Source: Streptomyces sp. CG1 (GTDB lineage Bacteria > Actinomycetota > Actinomycetes > Streptomycetales > Streptomycetaceae). Taken from it: a DNA stretch of 64,000 nt. A program made the position numbers and the translations under genes. The notes beneath the pieces were generated by a model. It made no database searches. It saw only the letters and a program-made list of their open reading frames with translations, and was not told the DNA's origin. The DNA is taken from positions 6,751,501 through 6,815,500 of the forward strand of contig NZ_CP163518.1 of NCBI RefSeq assembly GCF_041080625.1, in the 5' to 3' direction. The number at the start of each line of letters is the position of its first letter. Position 1 is the stretch's first letter. Of the stretch, positions 8,033-17,261 are shown piece by piece.

Positions 8033-9841
8033 ATGAGTAGGGGCGGACGCCACGCATACGGCGCACTCTCCGTGCTCGCGGCCGGAGCTCTTGTGCTCAC
8101 CGGCTGCAGCAAGGGCGGCAGCGACTCCAGCGGCAACGGCAAGAAGGACCAGCAGGACGCCAAACGACAGCAGGCGTTGATCAAGTTCGGCAGTGCGGCC
8201 GACTCCACCGGCCCGGCGGCACCCGTGCCCGGCGCCAAGTCCGGCGGCGCGATGGAGGTGCTGCAGCGGGACTCGTACGCGCACCTGGACCCGGGCCAGA
8301 TCTACGTCTCCGACATGATGTCCGTCGCACAGCTGCTGCACAGAGGCCTGACCGGCTACAAGGCCACGAGCGACGACGGCCACCAGCACGAGGTGGTCGG
8401 CGACCTCGCCACCGACTCCGGCACCACCACCGACGGCGGCAAGACCTGGAAGTACACACTCAAGGACGGCATCAAGTTCGCGGACGGCACGCCGATCACA
8501 TCCACGGACATACGCCACACCTTCGAGCGGCTCTTCGCGCCGTTCATCAACCAGGGCCCCACCTACATCCAGCAGTGGCTCGCGGACACCTCCGGCGCCG
8601 CCTACCGCAAGCTGCTGCCCGACGGGCCGTACAAGGGCAAGCACCTGCCTGACTCCGTCCTGCAGACCCCGGACGAGAAGACGATCGTCTTCCACTTCAA
8701 GACCCCGCACCCGGACCTGCCCTACGCGCTGGCCATGGCCGGCTACTCGGCGGTCTCGGAGAAGGGCGACACCAAGGAGAAGTACGACAAGGCACCGTTG
8801 GTGTCCGGCCCGTACAAGATCCAGTCGTTCAAGTCCGGCAAGTCGATGGTGCTCGTCAAGAACACCAACTGGGACCCGAAGACGGACCCGATCCGGCACC
8901 AGTACGTGGACCAGTTCAACATCACGTTCAACCAGCAGTTCGAGACCTCCACCAAGGCCCTGCTCGCCGACAGCGGTGCCGACCAGACCGGCGTCAGCTT
9001 CAACAACCAGGTCGACGCGGGCAACCTGTCCCAGGTCCTCAAGGACCCGAAGATGAAGTCCCGCACGGTCTCCGGCTACCAGCCGTACGTCGGCCAGATG
9101 AACATCAACATGAGCCACCCGGCCATGAAGGACAAGACGGTCCGCGAAGCCATCGCCTACGCGCTGCCGATCACCCCGTTCGTGCGCGCCTATGGCGGCA
9201 CCGACGCCATGGAGGTCGCGGGCGGCCTGATCTCCCCGACCGTCTCCGGCTACGACCCCTCCTTCGACCCGTGGGGCAAGAAGAAGAATCCCGCCGGTGA
9301 CCCGGCCAAGGCCAAGGCGCTGCTGCAGAAGGCCGGCAAGCTGGGCATGAAGCTGACCTTCGGCTACATCAACACCCCCGAGGGCCAGCAGTACTCCACC
9401 GCCATGGCGGCGGGCCTGCAGAAGGCCGGCTTCAACGTCCAGCGCCAGGAGATCCCGGCCGAGACCTACTACGACCAGGTCTCCAAGCTCAACAACAACT
9501 ACGACATCTTCCACACCGCGTGGGGCGCCGACTGGCCGTCCTCCTCGACCGTGATCCCGCCGCTGTACGACGGCCGGGTGATCGCCGACGGTGCGCAGAA
9601 CTACTCCCAGGTCAACGACCCGAAGATCAACAGCGAGATCGACCGGATCAACAAGATCACCGACCCGGTCAAGGCGGCGGCCGAGTGGGAGACGCTCGAC
9701 GAGTACATCGTGAAGGACAGCGTCAACGTCGTCCCGACCGCGTACTACAAGCAGAGCCAGATCGCCGGTTCCAAGGTCGGCGGCCTCGTCTACGACGACG
9801 TGATCGGCGGCGTCGACCCGCGTCGCCTCTTCATCAAGTAA
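8033..9841 (+). CDS. bldKB: Oligopeptide-binding lipoprotein, BldKB-type
   Basis: A 602-residue SBP_bac_5 lipoprotein. The signal peptide ends at Cys25 in the lipobox VLTGC. Family landmarks include YTLKDGIKFADGTPITSTDI (start of domain III), then GYINTPEGQQ, and a C-terminal DIFHTAWGADWPSS segment. GTG at 8030 is also in frame one codon upstream; GGTGGG about 10 nt earlier can serve either start. It is expected to be anchored to the outer face of the membrane and to deliver peptides to BldKA/BldKC. A strong hairpin follows it. A close paralogue sits in the minus-strand operon at 20830-22611. Confidence 0.87.
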   Translation: MSRGGRHAYGALSVLAAGALVLTGCSKGGSDSSGNGKKDQQDAKRQQALIKFGSAADSTGPAAPVPGAKSGGAMEVLQRDSYAHLDPGQIYVSDMMSVAQLLHRGLTGYKATSDDGHQHEVVGDLATDSGTTTDGGKTWKYTLKDGIKFADGTPITSTDIRHTFERLFAPFINQGPTYIQQWLADTSGAAYRKLLPDGPYKGKHLPDSVLQTPDEKTIVFHFKTPHPDLPYALAMAGYSAVSEKGDTKEKYDKAPLVSGPYKIQSFKSGKSMVLVKNTNWDPKTDPIRHQYVDQFNITFNQQFETSTKALLADSGADQTGVSFNNQVDAGNLSQVLKDPKMKSRTVSGYQPYVGQMNINMSHPAMKDKTVREAIAYALPITPFVRAYGGTDAMEVAGGLISPTVSGYDPSFDPWGKKKNPAGDPAKAKALLQKAGKLGMKLTFGYINTPEGQQYSTAMAAGLQKAGFNVQRQEIPAETYYDQVSKLNNNYDIFHTAWGADWPSSSTVIPPLYDGRVIADGAQNYSQVNDPKINSEIDRINKITDPVKAAAEWETLDEYIVKDSVNVVPTAYYKQSQIAGSKVGGLVYDDVIGGVDPRRLFIK

Positions 9842-9858
9842 CCGTCCCCGTCCGGCAC

Positions 9859-9895
9859 CCGGCGCGCCCCCGCGACAGCGGAAGGGGCGCGCCGG
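9859..9895 (+). promoter_or_regulatory. Intercistronic hairpin between bldKB and bldKC
   Basis: A perfect 12-bp GC-rich stem (9859-9870 with 9884-9895) with a 13-nt loop, 17 nt after the bldKB stop and 39 nt before bldKC. There is no T-run. This is a usual place for an mRNA-stabilising or partial-termination hairpin that raises binding-protein levels over permease levels. The paralogous operon has a hairpin at the same place (20788-20815). Confidence 0.7.
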
Positions 9896-9934
9896 GGACC
9901 GCCCGGGCCGCCGACGTCTGAGAGCTGCCCTGTC

Positions 9935-10915
9935 ATGCTGCGCTTCCTCGTGCGCCGGTTCATCGGCGCCGTCGTCATTCTCTTTCTGCTGAGCATGGTC
10001 ACGTTCGTGCTGTTCTTCGGGGTGCCCCGGGACCCGGCGCTGCTGATGTGCGGCAAGACCTGCAACCCGGACAGCATCGCCAACATCCACCATGTGCTCG
10101 GCCTGGACAAACCCATCACCGAGCAGTACTGGATCTTCCTGCACAACCTCGTCATGGGCAGCAACCAGTTCGCCCAGGGACCCTGCCCCGCCCCCTGCTT
10201 CGGCTACTCGTACCACACCAACGAGCAGGTCTGGGCCACCCTGATGGACCGCCTGCCCACCACCGTCTCCCTCACCCTGGGCGCGGCCCTGTGCTTCCTG
10301 CTCGTCGGCCTCGGCACCGGGCTGCTCGCCGCCTGGCGACGCGGCACGCTGATCGACAAGACGGCCACCGCGGGCGCCATGGTCATCAGCTCGCTGCAGA
10401 TCTACTTCCTCGGCCCGCTGGCCCTGGCGATCCTCGTCTACCAGACCCACTGGTTCGACAAGCCCGCCTACAACGAGTTCACCCATGACCCCGTTTCCTG
10501 GTTCACCGGCCTGATGATCCCCTGGGTGGTCCTCTCGACCATCTTCGCCGCGCAGTACACCCGTATGGCGCGCTCCTCGATGATCGAACAACTCCAGGAG
10601 GAACACGTCCGCACCGCCCGCGCCAAGGGCATGTCCCGGGCCTACGTCTTCTTCCGCTACGCCTGGCGCGGCTCGCTCATCCCGATCGTCACCATCTTCG
10701 GCATCGACCTCGGCTCGCTGTTCGGCGGCGCCATCATCACCGAGTACACCTTCGGCCTGCCCGGACTCGGCAACCTCGCCGTCCAGTCCGTCTTCTTCAG
10801 CGACCTGCCGCTGCTGCTCGGCGTCATGCTCTTCTCCGCCACCATGATCCTGCTGTTCAACATCATCGTCGACGCCGCGTACGCCTTCATCGACCCGCGC
10901 GTGCGGCTGTCCTAG
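9935..10915 (+). CDS. bldKC: Oligopeptide ABC transporter permease, BldKC-type
   Basis: A 326-residue DppB/OppB-type permease. The first helix starts at once (MLRFLVRRFIGAVVILFLL). A long extracytoplasmic loop carries two close cysteine pairs (MCGKTC, CPAPC) that may form disulfides. The EAA-loop equivalent EHVRTARAKGMSRAYVFFRYAWR is followed by conserved GGAIITEYTFGLPGLG. The C-terminal YAFIDPRVRLS is typical. The minus-strand permease at 19766-20746 has the same length and the same cysteine layout. It would form the membrane channel with BldKA. The gene follows bldKB after a 93-nt gap containing a hairpin. Confidence 0.87.
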   Translation: MLRFLVRRFIGAVVILFLLSMVTFVLFFGVPRDPALLMCGKTCNPDSIANIHHVLGLDKPITEQYWIFLHNLVMGSNQFAQGPCPAPCFGYSYHTNEQVWATLMDRLPTTVSLTLGAALCFLLVGLGTGLLAAWRRGTLIDKTATAGAMVISSLQIYFLGPLALAILVYQTHWFDKPAYNEFTHDPVSWFTGLMIPWVVLSTIFAAQYTRMARSSMIEQLQEEHVRTARAKGMSRAYVFFRYAWRGSLIPIVTIFGIDLGSLFGGAIITEYTFGLPGLGNLAVQSVFFSDLPLLLGVMLFSATMILLFNIIVDAAYAFIDPRVRLS

Positions 10916-10934
10916 GCCGCATGAGGAGACTGTC

Positions 10935-11999
10935 GTGACCACTCTGACCAAGGAAGCCGGAGCCCCGGCCCCGGCCGGCTCCGGCCCCCTGCTCTCCGTG
11001 CGGGACCTGCACGTCAGCTTCAAGACCGAGGACGGCGTCGTACGGGCCGTGGACGGACTCTCCTTCGACCTCGAACGCGGCAGGACACTCGGCATCGTGG
11101 GCGAGTCCGGCTCGGGCAAGTCGGTGACCAACCTGACCATCCTCGGCCTGCACAACCCCATGTTCACCACGGTCGAGGGCGAAATCCTCCTGGACGGCCG
11201 GGAGTTGACCACGGCGCGCGAGTCCGAACTCGAAAAACTGCGCGGCAACAAGGTCGCCATGATCTTCCAGGACCCGCTCACCGCACTCTCCCCGTACTAC
11301 ACGGTGGGCCGGCAGATCGCCGAGCCGTACATGAAGCACGACGGTGTCTCCAAGAAGGCGGCGTGGGAGCGGGCCGTGGAGATGCTCGGCAAGGTGGGCA
11401 TCCCGAACCCCCGCGAGCGGGCGAAGGACTATCCGCACCAGTTCTCCGGCGGAATGCGCCAGCGCGCGATGATCGCCATGGCGCTGGTCTGCGACCCCGA
11501 CCTGCTCATCGCCGACGAGCCCACGACCGCGCTGGACGTGACGGTCCAGGCGCAGATCCTCGATCTGCTCAAGGACCTGCAACAGGAGTTCGGATCCGGC
11601 ATCATCTTCATCACCCACGACCTGGGGGTGATCGCCGACATGGCCGACGACATCATGGTGATGTACGCGGGCGGCGCGGTGGAACGGGGCACGGTCGACG
11701 AAGTGCTGCGCTCGCCCCGCCATCCCTACACCTGGGGCCTGCTGAACTCGATGCCCCGCCTGGACTCCGACCTCGGCGCCCAGCTGTCCCCGATCCCCGG
11801 CACCCCGCCCTCGCTGCTCACCCCGCCGTCCGGCTGCCGCTTCCATCCTCGCTGCACCTTCCAGGACCGGGTCGAGGGCACCGGCCGCTGTGTACGCGAG
11901 CGCCCGCTGCTGACACCGGACCGCGCCTCCGCGTGCCATCTGACGGAGGATCAGAAGCGGACCATCTTCATCGAAGAGATCAAGCCCCGGCTGGGCTAG
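10935..11999 (+). CDS. bldKD: Oligopeptide ABC transporter ATP-binding protein, BldKD-type
   Basis: A 354-residue OppD/DppD-type ATPase with a GTG start. Walker A GESGSGKS is at residues 56-63, followed by the Q-loop [10 protein letters not shown], the ABC signature FSGGMRQR, Walker B LLIADEPT and the H-loop FITHD. The C-terminal oligopeptide-transporter extension has four cysteines (SGCRFHPRC, then GRCV and ACH). In the mycobacterial Dpp importer the equivalent cysteines bind an iron-sulfur cluster; whether that holds here is inference. It follows bldKC by 19 nt, and its stop is 11 nt before the BldKE start, so the genes are a tight operon. Confidence 0.9.
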   Translation: MTTLTKEAGAPAPAGSGPLLSVRDLHVSFKTEDGVVRAVDGLSFDLERGRTLGIVGESGSGKSVTNLTILGLHNPMFTTVEGEILLDGRELTTARESELEKLRGNKVAMIFQDPLTALSPYYTVGRQIAEPYMKHDGVSKKAAWERAVEMLGKVGIPNPRERAKDYPHQFSGGMRQRAMIAMALVCDPDLLIADEPTTALDVTVQAQILDLLKDLQQEFGSGIIFITHDLGVIADMADDIMVMYAGGAVERGTVDEVLRSPRHPYTWGLLNSMPRLDSDLGAQLSPIPGTPPSLLTPPSGCRFHPRCTFQDRVEGTGRCVRERPLLTPDRASACHLTEDQKRTIFIEEIKPRLG

Positions 12000-12010
12000 G
12001 AGACATTGTC

Positions 12011-13132
<1,122 letters not shown>

Positions 13133-13148
13133 TCGCCTAGAGAGGCGA
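13133..13148. terminator. Short hairpin between convergent genes
   Basis: A 6-bp stem TCGCCT/AGGCGA with an AGAG loop covers the 4-nt gap between bldKE and the UTRA gene and includes the UTRA stop. It is weak, but it is the only hairpin seen at this convergent junction. Confidence 0.35.
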
Positions 13149-13727
13149 CGTCGTGGCGAACTCGTACTGCAACTGGAAGAGATGAGCCGCCTCCGCCGCG
13201 TCGGTCACGAGGACCGGCCGGTCCTCGCTGTACGCGATGCGGAACGTGCGCAGGACCGGCTGCGTCACGGGCAGCCGGAGGAAGGCGCTGTGCTCCTCGG
13301 TCGGGGTCTCGGCAGTGACCGTGTCGACGCACCGGGCGGTGGTGTGGCCGAGGCGGGCGAGCAGGGAAGGAATACCGCCGCGAATGAGGCGGCAGCCGGT
13401 GATCGGGGTCCCGTCGGCGAGGTCGTACGGGAAGAACACCTTGATCAGGGCGGCGGGCTGCCCGTCGAACGTCAGCAGGAGACGGCGCAGGACGGCCGGC
13501 TGTCCGGCGCTCAGCCGGAAGGCGTCGACGACCCGGGCCGGAGGCTCGGGCAGAACCGCGGCCTCCAGGAGCCGGAAGCGGGCGTCGATCCCACGGCGGC
13601 GCAGCTCGACGATCCAGGGGAAGGCACCGCCAGGACCGACGGGTGCCATCCCCTGGGCGGGACGCATGGTCTGGCGCTGGGCCGGAGGGAAGGCTGGCAG
13701 GTCCGTCGCCCGGCGGGCCGTCGTCAT
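13137..13727 (-). CDS. UTRA-domain protein without a DNA-binding domain
   Basis: A 196-residue protein whose C-terminal two thirds resemble the UTRA ligand-binding domain of GntR/HutC regulators: RLLEAAVLPEPPARVVDAFRL, then RRLLLTFDGQPA, and a closing LRTFRIAYSEDRPVLVTDA. In HutC-type regulators a winged helix of about 70 residues comes first; here only about 50 residues, Pro- and Arg-rich, precede UTRA and no helix-turn-helix is visible. GGGAG upstream of the ATG supports the start. It is the last gene of a minus-strand run (XRE, DUF397, methyltransferase, UTRA) and is convergent with bldKE. It may be a free ligand-sensing domain that modulates another regulator, or a decayed repressor. Confidence 0.72.
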   Translation of the reverse strand: MTTARRATDLPAFPPAQRQTMRPAQGMAPVGPGGAFPWIVELRRRGIDARFRLLEAAVLPEPPARVVDAFRLSAGQPAVLRRLLLTFDGQPAALIKVFFPYDLADGTPITGCRLIRGGIPSLLARLGHTTARCVDTVTAETPTEEHSAFLRLPVTQPVLRTFRIAYSEDRPVLVTDAAEAAHLFQLQYEFATTSPL

Positions 13728-13792
13728 ATACCGTCTCCCGACTCACGGTGAGGTCAACAAGCCTCCGTTATCCGGGACTTGACGGCGCCGCG

Positions 13793-14557
13793 CTAGAGCG
13801 CCCTTTCGGCCACAGTGACGATCTCGGGGCCGGCGGGGGTGAGCGGCCCGCGCCGCCAGTCCCCGTACTGCGCCACGACGCTCAGGCCGGCGCCGGAGAG
13901 AAAGCCCCGCAGCGCATCGTTGTCCAGAAAACGCAGCACGCTGGAGCTGACCCGGGGCGCGTCCCAGCCGTCACCCTCGTACGTCTCCGTGAACCGCACC
14001 CTCCCCCCGCTGAGCCCGTCACCCTGAACCTCGTGCCAGACCCGCACAGAGGTACCGTCGGCGTCGATGACTTCGTACACCCGGTCCGGCGTCCACCGCT
14101 CCCAGGCACGGGCGGCCGGGTTGCGAGTCTCGAAGACGAACCGGCCGTTGACGCCGAGAGCCGCCCGAGCCGCGCGCAGACAGCCGCGGATCTCCTCGTC
14201 CCCGACCAGTTCCTGGAACGCGTGCCCGGTCATGACGACGAGGTCGAACTCACCGTCCCACAGCCGGGCGCGCATGTCCCCGAGGACCCACTCGACGTCC
14301 GGCTGAGCCCGCCGCGCCTGCACGAGCATGGCCGGGGCCGGATCGAGCCCCATCAGCCGCCCCTGGTGCCCCTCGGCCCGGGCCCGCCGCAGCAACCGCC
14401 CAGTGCCGCAGCCGATGTCCAGCACCGAGCGGGCCTCCCGCACCAGACCGAGGTAGAAGTCGTCACCCGGTCCCCAGGGATTGAGGGTGTCGTAGAGCGC
14501 GGCGAGCGTGAGATCGGTGAACGAATGATCTACCACCGCGGCAGTCTGACACACCAT
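13793..14557 (-). CDS. Class I SAM-dependent methyltransferase
   Basis: A 254-residue methyltransferase. Motif I is SVLDIGCGTGRLL (about residues 44-56), followed by MGLDPAPAML, with the acidic residue that contacts the SAM ribose, and DLVVMTGHAFQEL. A Methyltransf_25/11-type core fills residues 30-150 and a variable C-terminal part covers the substrate. The substrate cannot be read from sequence. It is 43 nt downstream of the DUF397 gene and 65 nt upstream of the UTRA gene on the same strand, so it is probably part of the same accessory transcription unit. Confidence 0.85.
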   Translation of the reverse strand: MVCQTAAVVDHSFTDLTLAALYDTLNPWGPGDDFYLGLVREARSVLDIGCGTGRLLRRARAEGHQGRLMGLDPAPAMLVQARRAQPDVEWVLGDMRARLWDGEFDLVVMTGHAFQELVGDEEIRGCLRAARAALGVNGRFVFETRNPAARAWERWTPDRVYEVIDADGTSVRVWHEVQGDGLSGGRVRFTETYEGDGWDAPRVSSSVLRFLDNDALRGFLSGAGLSVVAQYGDWRRGPLTPAGPEIVTVAERAL

Positions 14558-14600
14558 GTTGAACGGTGCGTCAGGTTCCGGTGCAATTCTTGAGGGTCTT

Positions 14601-14813
14601 TCAACTCTCGGTGGGGCGGGCGTGCTTCAGGGAGCGGATGAAGGGGGTGAAGGCGGTGGGGGGGAAGGTGAGGGTGGCTCTGTCTGGGGTCTTTGAGTCG
14701 CGGATGGCTATGTGGGTGGGGCGGTCGGCGATCTCGACGCAGTTGTTGCCGTCGCCGCTGCCCGAATAGGACGACTTCCGCCAGTTGTCGAGGGTGGTCA
14801 CGGCGCGCCTCAC
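14601..14813 (-). CDS. DUF397 small protein of a WhiJ-type cassette
   Basis: A 70-residue DUF397 protein with the family hallmarks WRKSSYSGSGDGNNCVEIAD and the later IRDSKTPD. In Streptomyces such proteins are encoded next to XRE/DUF5753 regulators and are thought to modulate them; the known examples are the whiJ and abaA-type loci. The GTG start overlaps the stop codon of the upstream XRE gene (GTGA), indicating translational coupling. Confidence 0.9.
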   Translation of the reverse strand: MRRAVTTLDNWRKSSYSGSGDGNNCVEIADRPTHIAIRDSKTPDRATLTFPPTAFTPFIRSLKHARPTES

Positions 14814-15661
14814 AGCTCCTTCGCCAGCTTGTGGATGAAGTCATGCGACCGCTCAGGGCCGAGTGACACATCCTCCACCTTACGGAAGAGCGTTCGAAAG
14901 GCGCCGAGTTGGGCCTCCGAGTGGATGAAGCCCGCACCCTGGGGTGCATCCCGCACGGCTGTGTCCAGCTTGGCTACGGCACCGCCCACGTACATCATCG
15001 CGTTCGTGGCCCCGGCGAAGCCCTCCAGGTCGAAGGGAATGACACGCACCGTGATGTGGTCGGCTTCGGCCAGTTCGAGGATCCGGGCGAGCTGAGCCCG
15101 TGCAGTGTTCCGGCTGCCGACCATGATGCGCAGCGCCGCTTCGTGGATCACGGCTTCGTATGGGGTGAGCATGGTCTCTTCGATGATCACCTTACGCTGC
15201 ATCCGGTGTCTGACTCGCAGCTCCAGGTCTTCCTCGGGTAGCTCGGGAACGCGGTACGAGAAGATGGCGCGGGCGTAGTCCTCTGTCTGGAAGAGTCCCG
15301 GCACGTGCAGGAACTCCACGTCGAGTCGGTACGTGGAGTGATACTCCAATTCGGCCAGATCCAGGAACGATGTCGGCAGCAGGCCCAGGTACTCCTCCCA
15401 CCAGCCGCGTGTTCGATCGGTCGCCATGGCCACCAGTGCCGTGATCAACTCATCGTCCGTGCACGAGTAGTGCGCCGCAAGCTGCCGCACGCGCGCCTCG
15501 CTCACGCCGGCCAGACCGCTCTCGATCTGACTCACCCGTGCGGCGTCGGTCCCGAGCAGTGCCGCGGCCTCACGTCCCGTAAGCCCTGCAGCCTCGCGCA
15601 GTTTCCGCAGTTCAATCCCTAGGCGCTCCTGACGTGCAGTGGCTTGCTGCCTGCGCGGCAT
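14810..15661 (-). CDS. XRE-family regulator with DUF5753 domain (WhiJ-like)
   Basis: A 283-residue DNA-binding regulator. The helix-turn-helix is at about residues 15-70 (LRKLREAAGLTGREAAALL, then ARVSQIESGLAG). The rest is the DUF5753 domain typical of Streptomyces WhiJ-like proteins (FLDLAELE, then VPGLFQTEDYARAIF, and a closing SHDFIHKLAKEL). An in-frame start 14 codons upstream exists, but AAGGAGGAAGCC directly before the ATG at 15661 clearly decides the start. The gene overlaps the DUF397 gene by 4 nt and is divergent from an RsbW-like ATPase gene, the usual three-part layout of these cassettes. It probably regulates its own divergent promoter region. Confidence 0.92.
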   Translation of the reverse strand: MPRRQQATARQERLGIELRKLREAAGLTGREAAALLGTDAARVSQIESGLAGVSEARVRQLAAHYSCTDDELITALVAMATDRTRGWWEEYLGLLPTSFLDLAELEYHSTYRLDVEFLHVPGLFQTEDYARAIFSYRVPELPEEDLELRVRHRMQRKVIIEETMLTPYEAVIHEAALRIMVGSRNTARAQLARILELAEADHITVRVIPFDLEGFAGATNAMMYVGGAVAKLDTAVRDAPQGAGFIHSEAQLGAFRTLFRKVEDVSLGPERSHDFIHKLAKEL

Positions 15662-15868
15662 GGCTTCCTCCTTGTGCCCAACTGCCCTGAGGCAGCACCC
15701 CATTCGAAGGGAAGGTTACGGCAACGGCTTGCGCGGGACCAACATTGCGCCTTACCGTCAGTGATGCGACGCACACGCAGTGGAAGCGCACCGCTCCGCC
15801 GTGCCATGACGGCTGCGGCATTGCCACCCGGCGTGAAATCCCCGCTCACTGAACGGAGTTGATGACGC

Positions 15869-16279
15869 ATGCCCGAAATCGAATCCTGGGACTACACGCT
15901 CTACATCCCCAACGACCTGAGAGCGGTCACGGTGTGCCGCCGTACCCTGCGCTTGATCCTCACCCTTCACGGGTTGATCGGGATCGTGGACACCGCCGAA
16001 CTCCTCGCCACGGAGCTGGTGTCGAACGCCGTGCGGCACACCAAGGGGCCGGCCGCGCTGAGGGTGCGTCGTACCCCGGAGGGCGCGGTGTGGATCGGGG
16101 CGTGGGACACCGACCCCGCCCCACCGGACCCACCACGGCCCCTGGAGCAGGTGGCCGAGCTGGAGGACGGGCGGGGGTTGGGGCTGGTGAAGGCGTGTGC
16201 GGAGTACTGGGGGTGGCAGCCGACGGCTCGGTTCGGGGACCGGGGGAAGTTCGTGTGGTGCGAGCTTTCGGCGGCGTAG
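15869..16279 (+). CDS. RsbW/SpoIIAB-like ATP-binding regulatory protein
   Basis: A 136-residue protein of the HATPase_c_2 group (anti-sigma/serine-kinase fold). The N-box is ELLATELVSNAVRHT (Glu and Asn bind Mg-ATP), the G1 box is WDTDPAPP and the G2 region is DGRGLGLVKACAE. Members sit beside XRE/DUF5753 and DUF397 genes in many Streptomyces loci; their exact targets are mostly unknown. GGAG lies about 10 nt before the ATG. It is divergent from the XRE gene across 207 nt and 32 nt upstream of the Rpn-type gene, with which it may be cotranscribed. Confidence 0.88.
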   Translation: MPEIESWDYTLYIPNDLRAVTVCRRTLRLILTLHGLIGIVDTAELLATELVSNAVRHTKGPAALRVRRTPEGAVWIGAWDTDPAPPDPPRPLEQVAELEDGRGLGLVKACAEYWGWQPTARFGDRGKFVWCELSAA

Positions 16280-16311
16280 CTCGTTGATCACCGCGATGGA
16301 AAGGAGAGCTG

Positions 16312-17256
16312 ATGGTCGGCTCGTCGCATGAGGCGCTGCACCGGATCTTCCAGAAGGATCCGACACTGCTGACGAAGGCGTTACAGAAGGTCCTGCACGT
16401 GCCCTTCCCCGAACCGCGGGAGATCGCCGCACTGAACGTGGACCTCACCGAGATCGAACCGGTCGAGCGCCGGGTGGACACCCTGCTGCGGGCGGAGACG
16501 GACGAGGGCACGTACCTGCTGGTCGTGGAGTCGCAGGGGAAGGCGGACGAGCGGAAGCGGGGCAGCTGGCCGTACTACCTGAGCTACCTGTACGAGAAGT
16601 ACCGCTGCGAGCCGATGCTCATCGTCATCACCCAGAGCAGCGCTACGGCCAAGTGGGCATCACGCCCTATCCGCTTCGGCTTCCCCGGCTGGGACTCGCT
16701 CACGGTGCGTCCGCTGGTGCTGGGCCCCGACAACGTGCCGATGATCTCGGACGAGCGGCAGGCCGAACGGGACGTACCTCTTGCGGTCCTCTCGGCCATG
16801 ACACACGGCCGCGGCGCCCAGGCTCCGGCCATACTGGAATCCCTGGCCGCCGCCCTGCGGACCATCGACCCCGACAGTGCCGCAGTCTTCGTGCAGTTTG
16901 TCGACTCCTGCCTGGCCGACCCCCAGGCGAAGCAGATGTGGAGGGAATTGATGACGGCGATCCAGTACTTCTGGCGACACCCGCTCGCCGAGCAGGTACG
17001 AGCGGAAGGCCGCGATCAAGGCCTGGAACAAGGCCTGGAGCTAGGCCGAGAAGAGGGCCGGGAGGAGGGCCGGGAAGAGGGCCGTATCGAGGATCGCCAG
17101 GAGATGATCCTGCGCATCCTGGAATGGCGCCGCATCCCGGTGCTTGACGCCGACCGCAAGCGAGTGGCGGCCTGCAGGGACCTCGCCCAGCTGAAGGTCT
17201 GGGCCCAACGAGCCGTACATGCCACAGACGCGACGGAGCTGTTCGACGCGGAGTGA
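16312..17256 (+). CDS. Rpn-type PD-(D/E)XK nuclease with an intragenic C-terminal product (RpnL-like)
   Basis: A 314-residue protein resembling the recombination-promoting nuclease/transposase-like (Rpn, YhgA-like) family. The catalytic-type core is RVDTLLRAE (Asp), then LLVVESQGK (E-x-Q-x-K), followed by a YYLSYLYEKY helix. Residues 235-266 consist of four-residue G-x-x-x repeats (GRDQ, GLEQ, GLEL, three GREE, GRIE). The last 50 residues (MILRILEWRRIPV, then CRDLAQLKVWAQ) form a separate small domain. In characterised Rpn systems the C-terminal part is also made separately as an antitoxin. A good Shine-Dalgarno (GGAGAG) precedes the gene start, and a second one precedes an internal ATG at 16951. 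It follows the RsbW-like gene by 32 nt. Family assignment is by motif, without a profile search. Confidence 0.75.
   Translation: MVGSSHEALHRIFQKDPTLLTKALQKVLHVPFPEPREIAALNVDLTEIEPVERRVDTLLRAETDEGTYLLVVESQGKADERKRGSWPYYLSYLYEKYRCEPMLIVITQSSATAKWASRPIRFGFPGWDSLTVRPLVLGPDNVPMISDERQAERDVPLAVLSAMTHGRGAQAPAILESLAAALRTIDPDSAAVFVQFVDSCLADPQAKQMWRELMTAIQYFWRHPLAEQVRAEGRDQGLEQGLELGREEGREEGREEGRIEDRQEMILRILEWRRIPVLDADRKRVAACRDLAQLKVWAQRAVHATDATELFDAE
16951..17256 (+). CDS. Putative intragenic RpnS-like small protein (same frame as the Rpn gene)
   Basis: An internal ATG (codon 214 of the Rpn-type gene) is preceded by GGAGGGAATTG, an almost perfect Shine-Dalgarno at ideal spacing. It would give a 101-residue protein MTAIQYFWRHPL plus the four-residue repeats and the C-terminal domain. 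In Escherichia coli Rpn systems an in-frame C-terminal product (RpnS) blocks the toxic long form, and its four-residue repeat number varies among strains. Three features match: the internal start, the tetrad repeats, and a downstream partial duplicate that begins at this same methionine. No expression evidence is available from sequence alone. Confidence 0.55.
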   Translation: MTAIQYFWRHPLAEQVRAEGRDQGLEQGLELGREEGREEGREEGRIEDRQEMILRILEWRRIPVLDADRKRVAACRDLAQLKVWAQRAVHATDATELFDAE

Positions 17257-17261
17257 CGACG

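Noticed and set aside
7871..11281. A 1136-codon open frame on the minus strand opposite bldKB-bldKD
   Set aside because: High-GC shadow frame: repetitive Gly/Ala/Arg/Val/Asp/Leu composition, no ribosome-binding site, and it crosses three well-supported genes.
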